Shown: positions 42,532 through 51,189, numbered from the stretch's first letter. The stretch is DNA of 64,000 bases from Pseudolabrys sp. Root1462 (GCF_001426945.1 NZ_LMFS01000001.1:41412-105411), one strand, 5' to 3'. The notes: generated by a model from the sequence alone, not told the origin. Translations and numbers: made by a program.

Positions 42532-42557
42532 CCCCCACGCCGCTCACGGCGTGGGGG
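42532..42557 (+). other. strong hairpin after binding-protein gene
   Basis: A perfect 10-bp stem CCCCCACGCC / GGCGTGGGGG with loop GCTCAC, 18 bases after the binding-protein stop and 24 before the next gene. No T-run follows. Such hairpins often protect binding-protein mRNA and cut expression of later genes. Confidence 0.6.
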
Positions 42558-42581
42558 ACGACACTGAGGGAGCAGGGCACT

Positions 42582-42743
42582 ATGGCCACGACGAAGGTGA
42601 AGCTGCGTCTCAATCAGCAGCAACTCGAACTGATCGACAACACCATCAAGGCCGGCGAGAGCAACAGCCGGGATGACCTGGTGCGGCGCGCCCTGCGCGA
42701 GTTTGCCAAGGCCCGGCTTCCCGCGGCGGAAGAGGATAAGTAA
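42582..42743 (+). CDS. ribbon-helix-helix microprotein (53 residues)
   Basis: A very short gene with a GGGAGCAGGG ribosome site. The protein has the ribbon-helix-helix pattern: an alternating basic beta-strand (KVKLRLNQQQLELID), a turn at ESNSRDDLV and a second helix RRALREFAKARL. CopG/Arc-type proteins dimerise and bind operators. Its TAA overlaps the ATG of the DUF1989 gene (TAATG), so the two are translated together. It may be a local repressor or a structural partner of the DUF1989 protein, whose C-terminus looks like a similar fold. Confidence 0.75.
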   Translation: MATTKVKLRLNQQQLELIDNTIKAGESNSRDDLVRRALREFAKARLPAAEEDK

Positions 42744-43672
42744 TGCCGAGCGACCGCAAGCTGCTTCAGGAAATCGTCATCCTGCCGGGTACCGGAAAGG
42801 CGCTGGAAATGCGCCGTGGCCAGGTCTTGCGCATCGCGCAGACGGCCGGCCGGCAATGTGCCGACTTCAACTGCTTCAATCTGCACGATTACAAGGAATT
42901 CTTCCACACCGGCCGGACCCGCCATCTCCACGGGATGCACCCCACCAAGGGCGATTTCCTGTGGTCCGCGCCGCCTCGCGAACGTCCGATGATGGCGATC
43001 ATCGAGGACACCGTCGGCACCAACGATGTGCTCTATCCGCGCTGCAGCGCTTTCCTGTTCGAGCACCATTACGGGCTCGCCGTGCATACGAACTGCCATG
43101 ACATCCAGGCGGAGGCACAACGCGAATACGGCCTCACTCCGGACGACGTGCATGACTCATTCAATTTCTTTATGCACACCGGCATTTCGTCGGACGGTCA
43201 TCCCTACATCGCGAAGAATACGGCCAAAGCCGGTGATTATGTCGAACTGCTGGCGCTGATGGACGTCCTGGCGGTACCGAATGTCTGCGGCGCTGATGTC
43301 ATGATGACGAGCGATTTCGAGCTGAAGCCGCTCAAGCTGAGCGTATTCGAGGCGTCCGATGCCGATTGGGCCAAGGTCACCGAGCCGCCCCGCATGAAGA
43401 ACCAGCGCAATCCGGACATGTTCAAAATCAAGAGCATCAAGGCCGATCGCGAACTGTACAAGGACGCCGCCTATCAGCCCGATTTCACCAACGTCCCGAT
43501 CGAGATCTCGGAGGTCGAAGTCGACCTCAACGACGAAGAAATGGCATTACTGTCGCGGCTGGCGGCCACCGGAAAATATGGCGAAACCGATGCCGAGGTG
43601 CTGCGCTATGTCTTCCATACTTGGTGGATCGACAAGTTCATGCGCGGGCCCAAGCACGTGCCCAAGGATTGA
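42743..43672 (+). CDS. DUF1989 (urea-carboxylase-associated) protein with RHH-like C-terminal tail
   Basis: A 309-residue protein of the DUF1989 family, whose members include the subunits of carboxyguanidine deiminase and act on small amide or guanidine compounds. The family core is visible in GRQCADFNCFNLHDYKEFF, YPRCSAFLFEHHYG, HTNCHDIQAEAQ and HDSFNFFMHTG, with conserved Cys and His for metal binding. The last 55 residues (VEVDLNDEEMALLSRLAA to WWIDKFMRG) form a strand-helix-helix element absent from the core and reminiscent of the preceding RHH protein. Substrate unknown. Confidence 0.82.
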   Translation: MPSDRKLLQEIVILPGTGKALEMRRGQVLRIAQTAGRQCADFNCFNLHDYKEFFHTGRTRHLHGMHPTKGDFLWSAPPRERPMMAIIEDTVGTNDVLYPRCSAFLFEHHYGLAVHTNCHDIQAEAQREYGLTPDDVHDSFNFFMHTGISSDGHPYIAKNTAKAGDYVELLALMDVLAVPNVCGADVMMTSDFELKPLKLSVFEASDADWAKVTEPPRMKNQRNPDMFKIKSIKADRELYKDAAYQPDFTNVPIEISEVEVDLNDEEMALLSRLAATGKYGETDAEVLRYVFHTWWIDKFMRGPKHVPKD

Positions 43673-43801
43673 AGTTTGACGAACTCCCCTGGGGACCGCA
43701 GGCGACACGTGTGGGCATCGAAACGGTTTGAACCTATAAACCAGATCGGACGACCGGCTGCACCGGCCGTCCAGTCCATGAACGGTCCTGGGAAGCAACG
43801 A

Positions 43802-44398
43802 ATGAAGGCTGCGGCTCGGAAGAAGGCGAACGGCGTCAAGACGCCTGAAGGTCGGGTCGGCCTGAAGATGAAGCATATGAGGCTGCTCAAGGGGCTGACC
43901 TTGAAGGAGCTGGCGGGCCTCGCACATTGTTCGGAGTCGATGCTGTCTCGTATCGAGAACGGCAGCGCCAATCCGTCGATTAAGACCATGCACCGCGTCG
44001 CGCTCGCGCTGAACATGCCGGTTTCCGGTCTGTTTCAGGGTTCGGATGACGACGACGAGAATGTCGTTCTGCGTCAGGGCGAACGCCCGACCGTTCAGGC
44101 CGGACAGGGCAAGGGACACAAGCTCGAGGCGCTGATCCCAAGCCGACGCGGCAATCTCTTGTCCGGCTACATCAACGACATCGAGCCGGGCGGCGGCAGC
44201 GAAGGCATCATCAAGCACGAAGGCGAAGAATTCGGCTACGTGCTTGAGGGTGAGCTCGATTTGGTCGTGGACAAGAAGAAATATCGGTTGCGGGCCGGCG
44301 ACAGTTTCCATTTCCGCTCGGAGCGGCCGCATTCCTACACCAACAGCCGGAAAAAGGTGGCGCGCATTCTGTGGCTCAACACGCCGCCATCATTCTGA
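43802..44398 (+). CDS. XRE-family regulator with C-terminal cupin domain
   Basis: A regulator of about 198 residues: a helix-turn-helix (LKMKHMRLLKGLTLKELAGL, CSESMLSRIENGSANPSI) and a cupin domain (EFGYVLEGELDLVVDKKKYRL, AGDSFHFRSERPHSY) for effector binding. PuuR- and SutR-like members control amine, purine and sulfur catabolism. The ATG at 43802 has GGAAG upstream; ATG 43778 is an alternative. It lies inside the operon and so probably adjusts it to an internal metabolite. Confidence 0.85.
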   Translation: MKAAARKKANGVKTPEGRVGLKMKHMRLLKGLTLKELAGLAHCSESMLSRIENGSANPSIKTMHRVALALNMPVSGLFQGSDDDDENVVLRQGERPTVQAGQGKGHKLEALIPSRRGNLLSGYINDIEPGGGSEGIIKHEGEEFGYVLEGELDLVVDKKKYRLRAGDSFHFRSERPHSYTNSRKKVARILWLNTPPSF

Positions 44399-44419
44399 AT
44401 CAGTACGGGAGACCCTGAC

Positions 44420-44824
44420 GTGGACAAGAAATTCATTCACCCGCCGGAGCTTTTCAAGCATCCGGCCTACAGCCGCGTCATAACGGTCACCGGCCCCAGC
44501 AAGATGATCTTTATCGCGGGCCAGACGGCTTCCGACGAGAACTACAAGCCGATGTTCGTCGGCGACATGCGCGGGCAGTATCAGCGTGTCATGGAGGCTC
44601 TGACGATCCAGTTGAAGGCCGCCGGCGCGACCTGGGACGATGTGGTTTTCCGGCGCCTGTTCGTCCTGGACATGGACGCTTTCATCAAGATCCAGACCGA
44701 CCCGTCGATGAGCTTTCCGTGGCATCCCGACCGGCCGCCGCCGAGCACGCTCATCGGCGTGACGCGGCTGTCGCATCCCGACTTCCTCATCGAAATCGAC
44801 CTGATGGCCGTCACCAACGGCTGA
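44420..44824 (+). CDS. Rid-family protein (copy 2), without the deaminase arginine
   Basis: A 134-residue Rid-fold protein: VTGPSKMIFIAGQTASD, LKAAGATWDDVVFRRLFVLDM and the ending PSTLIGVTRLSHPDFLIEIDL. As in copy 1, the residue before Ser/Thr in the PAR-type segment is not arginine (PPPSTLIGV). GTG start at 44420, with GGGAG nine bases upstream. It is the last gene of the rightward operon, with 20 bases to the convergent amidohydrolase gene. Confidence 0.85.
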   Translation: MDKKFIHPPELFKHPAYSRVITVTGPSKMIFIAGQTASDENYKPMFVGDMRGQYQRVMEALTIQLKAAGATWDDVVFRRLFVLDMDAFIKIQTDPSMSFPWHPDRPPPSTLIGVTRLSHPDFLIEIDLMAVTNG

Positions 44825-44844
44825 GTCGCGACGAAGTCCGCGCT

Positions 44845-45834
44845 TTATCCGATGCGGAACAGTCGCGCCGCGTTGTCGTGGAGAACGCCCTGGCGGTCGG
44901 CAGCCTTGATGCCTGCTTTGTCCAAGGTGCCGACCGGATCGTCATCGCCCATGTCGAACGGGTAGTCCGAACCCAGCATGACGCGGTCGGCGCCGACGGT
45001 TTCGACGAGGCGGGCGACCAGCACTGGGTCGAAGACGCAGGTGTCGTACCAGAAGCGCTTCAGATAAGTCGAAGGCGCTTGCGGGCACAGCCTGCGCACT
45101 TCCGGTCGCGCCTTCCAGGCATGATCGAAGCGACCGGCATAAAACGGATAGAAGCCGCCGCCATGGGCGATGATGACGTCGAGATTCGGGTGGCGGTCGA
45201 GCACGCCGCCGAGGATGAAATGCGAGATCGCGATGGTCTCTTCGAGCGGCTGCGCCACGGTGTTGACCATGAAGAACGGACTTAGCCGCTGGCCGTGCGA
45301 AAATCCGAGCGGATGAACGAACAGCGGCGCGTGCAACTCGGCGAGTCGCTTGTAGAGCGGATCGAAGGCCGCATCGGACAGTTCCAGCGCTTCGACGTGG
45401 CTGTCGATCTGGAAGGCGCGCAGGCCCAGCGTCTCGACGGCATGAACGGCCTCCTCGATGGCGCGCTTGGGAAAGCGCATCGGCAGTGTGCCCATGGCCA
45501 CGAAGCGCGCTGGATCCTGTCCGGCCAGCGCGGCGAGGTCCTCGTTCTGGACCCGCGACAGCGCGACCTGTCGCTCTTCGTCGGCCCAGTAATGTTGTTG
45601 AGCCGGGGCCGGGGCGATGACCTGAACATCGACCCCCATGCGTTTCATGGTGCTGCGCCGTTCGTCGAGGTTGAGCATCCGCTCAGGAACGATCTTGCCC
45701 TGTTCGACATCGGTCGCCGCGCTTTCCGGCGACATGTCGCGGATATACGGGTTCGACTTCGGATCGAACACGCCGGCGATCAACGGATTGACGCGGCGGC
45801 TGAGCGCATGGGTGTGCATGTCGATGACAGGCAT
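44845..45834 (-). CDS. amidohydrolase family protein (ACMSD-like)
   Basis: A 329-residue TIM-barrel metalloenzyme of amidohydrolase group 2 (aminocarboxymuconate-semialdehyde decarboxylase type). Metal and catalytic residues are in place: VIDMHTHAL (HxH), LFVHPLGF, IIAHGGGFYPF and LGSDYPFDM. Group members decarboxylate or hydrolyse aromatic or heterocycle-derived acids. It is the last gene of the leftward operon, three bases after the amidase gene. Confidence 0.87.
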   Translation of the reverse strand: MPVIDMHTHALSRRVNPLIAGVFDPKSNPYIRDMSPESAATDVEQGKIVPERMLNLDERRSTMKRMGVDVQVIAPAPAQQHYWADEERQVALSRVQNEDLAALAGQDPARFVAMGTLPMRFPKRAIEEAVHAVETLGLRAFQIDSHVEALELSDAAFDPLYKRLAELHAPLFVHPLGFSHGQRLSPFFMVNTVAQPLEETIAISHFILGGVLDRHPNLDVIIAHGGGFYPFYAGRFDHAWKARPEVRRLCPQAPSTYLKRFWYDTCVFDPVLVARLVETVGADRVMLGSDYPFDMGDDDPVGTLDKAGIKAADRQGVLHDNAARLFRIG

Positions 45835-45837
45835 GGG

Positions 45838-47223
45838 TCAGTTCCAGTTCAGGTCGGCGGAAGGCGGGATGCGGGTGTGCCAGTCGGTCGCCTCCTGATA
45901 GGCGGCGGCCGCGTTCAGGATCGTCGTCTCGGCGAAGGGACGTCCGATAAGCTGAAAGCCGATCGGAAGCCCGGCGCTGTCGAAGCCGCAAGGCACCGAT
46001 GCGCCCGGCAGACCGAGATAATTGATGCCGCGGGTGCAATGCGTCACTGAGGCGATGGCGCGCGCGACATCGGCCGGCGTTCCTTCTGTCGTCGCCGCAA
46101 TCGTCGGCACCGGCACCGGAATCGCGGGAATGAAGGCGAGGTCCGCACCGCCGAGGCAGGCAGCGAGCCATTCTTCCGTTAACGTTGCGCGCATCGCCAG
46201 CGCCTCGACATAGCGCGTCGCCGGATAGAACAGGCCGGGCTCGATGCGGGCGCGCACCTGATCGGCATAGTCGCCGGGGCGCTCGATCAGCCAGCGGCGA
46301 TGGATGGTCGCGGCCTCGACGCTCATCACGAGATGCATCATGGCGTTGATCAGCGCCATGTCGGGCGGCGCTGTCTCGACCAGCGTGGCGCCGCGATCGC
46401 GGAAGACCGCCTCTGCCTCGCCCAGCGCCTTGGCGATTTCGGGGTGCAGGGTCTCGCGGTAATAGCCACCGGGCAGAGCTATCGTCATGCCGCGCATGTC
46501 GCCCGCCACAGTGAATTCGCGGCCGGTGAGCACGCTCATCATCAAAGCGGCGTCGCGCGCGGTTCGCGTCAGCGGGCCGGGGCAATCGAGCGAGGCTGAC
46601 AGCGGCATCACGCCGTCGCCCGGGACCAGCCCCCAGGTCGGCTTCAAACCGACCAGGCCGCACATCGCGCCGGGGTGGCGCAGCGAGCCGCCCGTGTCGG
46701 TACCGAGCGACGCGGCAACGCAACGCGCGGAAACGGCAATGCCCGAACCGGACGACGAGCCGCCCGGCACATGCGCGGCATTCCAGGGATTGAGCGGATG
46801 GCCTTCGTGCTCATTGTAACCGGTTGGGCTGAGGGCGAACTCGGCCAGTTGCAATCGGCCGATATCGAGCGCGCCGGCGGCATCGAGCCGCTCGATGACG
46901 GTCGCGGTTGTTTCGGCGCGAAATCCGGAACGGATCTTCGCGCCGCCTTCGGAGAGTTCGCCCTTGCGATAGAATAGGTCCTTGTGCGCCAGCGGCACGC
47001 CATGCAGCGGGCCGGGCGCGGCACCGGCGGCGCGGGCCTTGTCGGCGGCGCGCGCTGCTTCAAGGGCGCCGGTGCGGTCGAGCCGCTTCACGGCCTTGAG
47101 CTTGCGTCCGACCGTCTCGAGGCGATCGAGCGCGACCGTTGTCGCCGCTTCCGACGTCAGGTCGCCGGAGGCGATGGCGGAAGCTAGCGCGGTGAGATCG
47201 AGCGTTGCGACGCTAGCCGTCAT
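45838..47223 (-). CDS. amidase (amidase-signature family)
   Basis: A 461-residue Ser-cisSer-Lys amidase. The triad is visible in PLAHKDLFY (Lys), GGSSSGSGIAV (cis-Ser) and GTDTGGSLRHP (nucleophile Ser). The start at 47223 overlaps the stop of a 67-residue gene by four bases, which recalls AtzE-AtzG and GatA-GatC pairs, in which a tiny partner stabilises the amidase. The likely substrate is a linear amide or ureido acid made by ring opening (inference). Confidence 0.9.
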   Translation of the reverse strand: MTASVATLDLTALASAIASGDLTSEAATTVALDRLETVGRKLKAVKRLDRTGALEAARAADKARAAGAAPGPLHGVPLAHKDLFYRKGELSEGGAKIRSGFRAETTATVIERLDAAGALDIGRLQLAEFALSPTGYNEHEGHPLNPWNAAHVPGGSSSGSGIAVSARCVAASLGTDTGGSLRHPGAMCGLVGLKPTWGLVPGDGVMPLSASLDCPGPLTRTARDAALMMSVLTGREFTVAGDMRGMTIALPGGYYRETLHPEIAKALGEAEAVFRDRGATLVETAPPDMALINAMMHLVMSVEAATIHRRWLIERPGDYADQVRARIEPGLFYPATRYVEALAMRATLTEEWLAACLGGADLAFIPAIPVPVPTIAATTEGTPADVARAIASVTHCTRGINYLGLPGASVPCGFDSAGLPIGFQLIGRPFAETTILNAAAAYQEATDWHTRIPPSADLNWN

Positions 47224-47423
47224 TTCGAGCGCCGGGACGTGTCGAGGACCGCGAGCCATTGCGGGAAGGCGTAGGGCGTGCTGTCGAACGGCAGGGCCGT
47301 GGCGGCGTCGGCGATGCGCTTGTTGGTGTCGGCGACCAGGGACGCCGAACGTTCCGCACGCGCGCCGGTGCCGGGAACGCCGTTGAAATCGGCCGCAATC
47401 CGTCGCAGCAGGTCGTCGTCCAT
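47220..47423 (-). CDS. small amidase partner (AtzG/GatC-like)
   Basis: A 67-residue protein overlapping the amidase start (ATGA). It has an N-terminal helix (LLRRIAADFNGVP), a second helix and an extended C-terminal part with ALPFDSTPYAFPQWLAVLD, the kind of extended tail by which AtzG- and GatC-type subunits wrap their amidase. Sequence identity to either family cannot be claimed by eye; the assignment rests on size, shape and coupling. Start at 47423 is chosen for its GAGGGG site; a TTG at 47435 is possible. Confidence 0.6.
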   Translation of the reverse strand: MDDDLLRRIAADFNGVPGTGARAERSASLVADTNKRIADAATALPFDSTPYAFPQWLAVLDTSRRSK

Positions 47424-47431
47424 GGCGCCCC

Positions 47432-48136
47432 TCAATGAACGCCGAGATGCTTCATCAGCGTCTCGGTCTGTTGCGCCATCACTTTGGCGTCGCCTTGATG
47501 AACGACCTTGCCGGTCTCGAGAATGTAGACGCGGTCGGCGACCGCCAGCGCGCTGTAGAGGTTCTGTTCGACCAGCAGGATCGACAGGCCCTCGCGCTTG
47601 AGGTCGAGCACGATGCTTTCCAGGTGCTGCACCATGACCGGCGCGAGGCCCTCCGACGGCTCGTCCATCAGAATGAGGTCCGGATCGATCATCAGCGCGC
47701 GACCGACCGCCAGCATCTGCCGCTCGCCGCCCGACAATTGCCCGCCGCGATGATTGCGGCGTTCGGCCAGGCGCGGGAAAATGCCGAACACACGCTCGAC
47801 GGTCCAGCCGGTCTTGACCCGTGCGCCTTTCAGCATGGTCAGATGCTCGATGACGCTCAGCGAAGGGAACAGCCGCCGGCCCTGCGGCACGATGGCGATC
47901 TTGCGCCCGGCGATCTCATGAGGCGTCAGCCCGACGAGGTCGTGGCCACGCCAGCGCACGCTGCCGCCCGTAACGCGCGGCGGCGTGAGACCCATGATCG
48001 AGCGGATGAGGGTGGTCTTGCCCATGCCGTTACGGCCGAGCAGGGCGACGACCTCGCCCTCGCCGACATCGAGCGACACGCCGCGGACGACCTGCGCCTC
48101 ACCATAGCCGCTGTGCAGATCGCGAATCTCAAGCAT
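47432..48136 (-). CDS. branched-chain-amino-acid-type ABC transporter ATPase (LivF-like)
   Basis: A 234-residue ATPase: Walker A GRNGMGKTT, signature QLSGGERQMLAVGRALM, Walker B LILMDEPSEGLAP. The ATG at 48136 lies inside the end of the LivG-like gene (8-base overlap) and gives the standard MLEIRDLHSGYG start. With the four other Liv-type genes it forms a full HAAT-family importer; such systems also carry urea, amides and aromatic acids. Confidence 0.92.
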   Translation of the reverse strand: MLEIRDLHSGYGEAQVVRGVSLDVGEGEVVALLGRNGMGKTTLIRSIMGLTPPRVTGGSVRWRGHDLVGLTPHEIAGRKIAIVPQGRRLFPSLSVIEHLTMLKGARVKTGWTVERVFGIFPRLAERRNHRGGQLSGGERQMLAVGRALMIDPDLILMDEPSEGLAPVMVQHLESIVLDLKREGLSILLVEQNLYSALAVADRVYILETGKVVHQGDAKVMAQQTETLMKHLGVH

Positions 48137-48884
48137 GGCGCGGCTTTCCGAGATAGACTTCCTGCACCCTCTGGTCGTTGCGGATTTCCGAGGGCGGCTC
48201 CTCAACCAGCACCTGACCTTCGTGCAGGCAGGTGACGAAATCGACGAGGCCCAGCGCGAGGTCCATGTCGTGCTCGATGAGGATCACGGTCAGTTCGCGG
48301 CCGAGCGAGCGGATGATCTCGGCGACAATGGAACGCTCGGCCGGCGACAGACCGGCGGCCGGCTCGTCGAGCAATAACAGGCGCGGCTCGGTGACGAGCG
48401 CCAGCGCGATTTCAAGCTGACGCTGTTCGCCATAGGACAGCTCTTTGACCGGTATGTTCGCACGCTCGTGCATGCGCGAGGCCTCCAACGCGGCGGCGAT
48501 GCGGCGAGCCTCGCCCGCATCGGCGTCCGGCGAGCCGAACAGCGAAAACTTGCGCGGCGACAGCCCGCGCACGGCCAGGATCATGTTGTCGCCGACGGTC
48601 AGCGTCGGGAACAGGTTGGTGATCTGGAAGGTGCGCGAAATGCCGAGCCGTGCGCGCTTGTGCGGCGGCAGCCGCGTGATCGTGTGGCCGTCGAACACGA
48701 TCTGGCCGGACGTCGGCTGGATCACGCCGGTGATCGCATTGAACAAGGTTGTCTTGCCGGCGCCGTTCGGGCCGATGATGGCGCGGCGCTCACCCTTCGG
48801 GACGGCAATCGTCACGCCATTGACGGCCTTCAGCGCGTCAAAAGCGACCTCGACGTCGGTCAATGACAGGATGATGTTGCTCAC
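48129..48884 (-). CDS. branched-chain-amino-acid-type ABC transporter ATPase (LivG-like)
   Basis: A 251-residue ATPase: Walker A GPNGAGKTT, signature ELSYGEQRQLEIALALV, Walker B LLLLDEPAAGLSP, and the LivG-typical ISRTFQITNLFPTLTV. It follows the binding-protein gene across a 56-base gap containing a strong hairpin and overlaps livF-like by 8 bases. Confidence 0.92.
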   Translation of the reverse strand: MSNIILSLTDVEVAFDALKAVNGVTIAVPKGERRAIIGPNGAGKTTLFNAITGVIQPTSGQIVFDGHTITRLPPHKRARLGISRTFQITNLFPTLTVGDNMILAVRGLSPRKFSLFGSPDADAGEARRIAAALEASRMHERANIPVKELSYGEQRQLEIALALVTEPRLLLLDEPAAGLSPAERSIVAEIIRSLGRELTVILIEHDMDLALGLVDFVTCLHEGQVLVEEPPSEIRNDQRVQEVYLGKPRHA

Positions 48885-48902
48885 GACATGCTTTCGTTAT
48901 CC

Positions 48903-48926
48903 GGGCGCGGCGTCTCCGCCGCGCCC
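48903..48926 (-). other. strong hairpin after Liv-type binding-protein gene
   Basis: A perfect 10-bp stem GGGCGCGGCG / CGCCGCGCCC with a 4-base loop, 14 bases beyond the binding-protein stop in the direction of transcription and without a T-run. It parallels the hairpin at 42532 behind the other binding-protein gene. Confidence 0.6.
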
Positions 48927-48940
48927 GCTTGCTGAACCGA

Positions 48941-50197
48941 TCAGGTCTTCTTGATGCCCTGGAAGTTGCGCGAGTAGGGCGGCTGCTTCATGTAGGTCGC
49001 CGGGTCGTATTTCCAGAATTGCGACACCGCCGGATAGGTCTCGACCGGCACGTTCCAGAACTTGCCGTTCGGCGCCTTCTTCACCTCGCGGATATAAACG
49101 TCGTAGATCGGGTTGCCGTATTCATCGAGCTTGACCGTCTTGCCGAGCGGCGAGTTGTCGAGTTCGGTCTTGAGTACGGTGTCGATGAAGGCACTGCGGT
49201 CGTCCAGCTTGCCCTTGAGCGTCTCGATCGCCTTAGACACCCACATCACACCCGAATACATCGAGAAGCCGTAGAGCGACGGCGTCTTGCTGTACTTGGC
49301 CGTGTATTCCTTGACGAAGGCTGCGGTCGCCGGATTGTCGGACCCTTCGGCGAAGTGCGCCGCCGAGACGATGCCTTCGCACTCCTCGCCGAGCGTGCGG
49401 ATCACCGACTGATCGGTGGCGTTCATGGCGCCGAGCAGCGGAATCTTGCCCTTCAGCCCGAAGCTCGCATACTGCGTGATGAAGCGCGTCGCGTCGGCGC
49501 CGGTCTCCATCGCGAACACGGCGTCGACCTGCATGTTGGCGATCTGGCCGAGATAGGGGCTGAAGTCCGCGGTGTTCAGCGGATGCCAGAACTGTTGCAC
49601 GATCTGGCCGCCGCCTTCGGTGAAGACCTGGGCGAGCCCGCCGCATTGTTCGTGGCCGAACGTGTAGTCCTGACCGACGGTGACGATCTTCTTGTAGCCT
49701 TTCTTGAGCGCCCAGTCGCCGAGCGGATGCGCGAACTGGCTGGCAGAGTAGCCGGCGACGCGGATGACATTCTTGATGCGGTCGCGTTGCGTCAGGTCGT
49801 CGGCCGCGATGATCGGGATGAAGTAGGGCGTGCCGGTGCCCTTGACGTAGTTGGCGACCGCGAGGCCGGTATTGGCGAGCAGGTTGCCGATGAGGAAATC
49901 GACCTTGCCTTGTTCGACCAGTTTGCGTGCCTTCTGGATCGAAGTGTCCGGATTGGAGCCGTCATCTTCAATAACGAGTTCGATCGGCCGGCCGGCGACC
50001 TTGTTGCCCTGCTTCTCGAAAAAGAACTGGACGCCTTCGACCATTTCCTTGCCGCCGGAAGCGACAACGCCGGTGAGCGGCGCCAGCACTCCGACCTTGA
50101 TGGGGGCGTCGGCGGCGCGTGCCGCCCACGGGCTGATGCCAAAGCCGGCCGCGGCGATCGTCAGGCCGGAAGTCTGCAGAAATTTTCTACGATCCAT
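48941..50197 (-). CDS. Liv-type ABC transporter substrate-binding protein
   Basis: A 418-residue periplasmic binding protein type I of the LivK/AmiC/UrtA group, with a Tat-like signal (MDRRKFLQTSG, cleavage near AARAA at about residue 30). Core: IKVGVLAPLTGVVASGGKEM, GRPIELVIEDDGSNPDTS and the C-terminal VETYPAVSQFWKYDP. The Tat-type signal suggests the protein folds before export. A likely ligand is an amide-like solute related to the island's substrate. Preceded by a GAAAGGACA ribosome site. Confidence 0.92.
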   Translation of the reverse strand: MDRRKFLQTSGLTIAAAGFGISPWAARAADAPIKVGVLAPLTGVVASGGKEMVEGVQFFFEKQGNKVAGRPIELVIEDDGSNPDTSIQKARKLVEQGKVDFLIGNLLANTGLAVANYVKGTGTPYFIPIIAADDLTQRDRIKNVIRVAGYSASQFAHPLGDWALKKGYKKIVTVGQDYTFGHEQCGGLAQVFTEGGGQIVQQFWHPLNTADFSPYLGQIANMQVDAVFAMETGADATRFITQYASFGLKGKIPLLGAMNATDQSVIRTLGEECEGIVSAAHFAEGSDNPATAAFVKEYTAKYSKTPSLYGFSMYSGVMWVSKAIETLKGKLDDRSAFIDTVLKTELDNSPLGKTVKLDEYGNPIYDVYIREVKKAPNGKFWNVPVETYPAVSQFWKYDPATYMKQPPYSRNFQGIKKT

Positions 50198-50216
50198 TGT
50201 CTGTCCTTTCTGGGTG

Positions 50217-51185
50217 TCAATGCTTCAGGCGTGCCACAAGGGCACGGATCGTCCCGACAATGCCTTCCGGTGCGAAGATCATGATCAGGATAAAGGTCAC
50301 GCCGAGTACGGTCTGCCAGCGTTCGGTGTAGGAGCTGGCGATGTTCTCGAGCGCGATGATCGCCGCCGACCCGACGAAGGCGCCGAACAGGGTTCCGACG
50401 CCGCCAGCGATGGTCATCAGCAGCGCTTCGACCGACTGGGAAACCGCGACGGTGGATGGGCTGACGAAGCTGTTGAACAGCGCGTACATCGCGCCCGCGG
50501 CGCCGGCGAAGAGGCCGGACACCGTAAAGCCGATGAAGAGATGAAGCGACACATCGTAGCCGAGGCTGCGCATGCGGCTGTCGCTGTCGCGGATGCCGCG
50601 CAAAGTCAGCCCGAAAGGCGAGCGCACGAAGCGCCAGATCGCCAGCGACAGCACGGCAGTAACGGCAAGCACCATCCAGTAGAAGGCGCGGTAGTCGGAA
50701 AGCAGCGCCGGGCGGATGGCGCCGCGCAGGCCATTTTCGCCTCCCGTCACTTGCGTCCAGCGCAGGCAAATGCCCCAGACGATCATGCCGAGCGCAAGCG
50801 TCAGCAGAAGGAAATAGACGCCGGAGGTGCGCACAGCGAGCAAACCGAACACGGCGCCGAGCGCGGTCGCTGCCAGCACGCCGAGCAGGCAGGCGACGAG
50901 AGGCGACAGACCGGCAGTCATCACCGCGTAGACAACGACATAGGTTGAGACGCCGAAGATCGCCCCGTGGCCGAGCGAGGTGCGTCCGGCGAAGCCTGCA
51001 AGAATGTCGATCGACATCGCCAGCAGGCCGAAGATCAGCACTTCGGTGGCGAGGCCGAGGTGGTAGGTCGACAGCATAAGCGGCAGCAGCGCCGCCACCG
51101 TGATCACGGCCAGGGCGGTGATGATGGCGCCGGTGCTCAATGAGCGCGGTGCGCCGATGGCCGGTGAGGCGGTGATGTTCGACAC
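50217..51185 (-). CDS. Liv-type ABC transporter permease (LivM-like)
   Basis: A 322-residue LivM-type permease with about nine helices and the family motif GFAGRTSLGHGAIFGVSTY and GVGTLFGAFVGSAAI. The GTG at 51185 is chosen as start: it lies five bases after the LivH-like stop, and the longer frame to 51269 would run into that gene without membrane or signal features. Confidence 0.9.
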   Translation of the reverse strand: MSNITASPAIGAPRSLSTGAIITALAVITVAALLPLMLSTYHLGLATEVLIFGLLAMSIDILAGFAGRTSLGHGAIFGVSTYVVVYAVMTAGLSPLVACLLGVLAATALGAVFGLLAVRTSGVYFLLLTLALGMIVWGICLRWTQVTGGENGLRGAIRPALLSDYRAFYWMVLAVTAVLSLAIWRFVRSPFGLTLRGIRDSDSRMRSLGYDVSLHLFIGFTVSGLFAGAAGAMYALFNSFVSPSTVAVSQSVEALLMTIAGGVGTLFGAFVGSAAIIALENIASSYTERWQTVLGVTFILIMIFAPEGIVGTIRALVARLKH

Positions 51186-51189
51186 GGGG

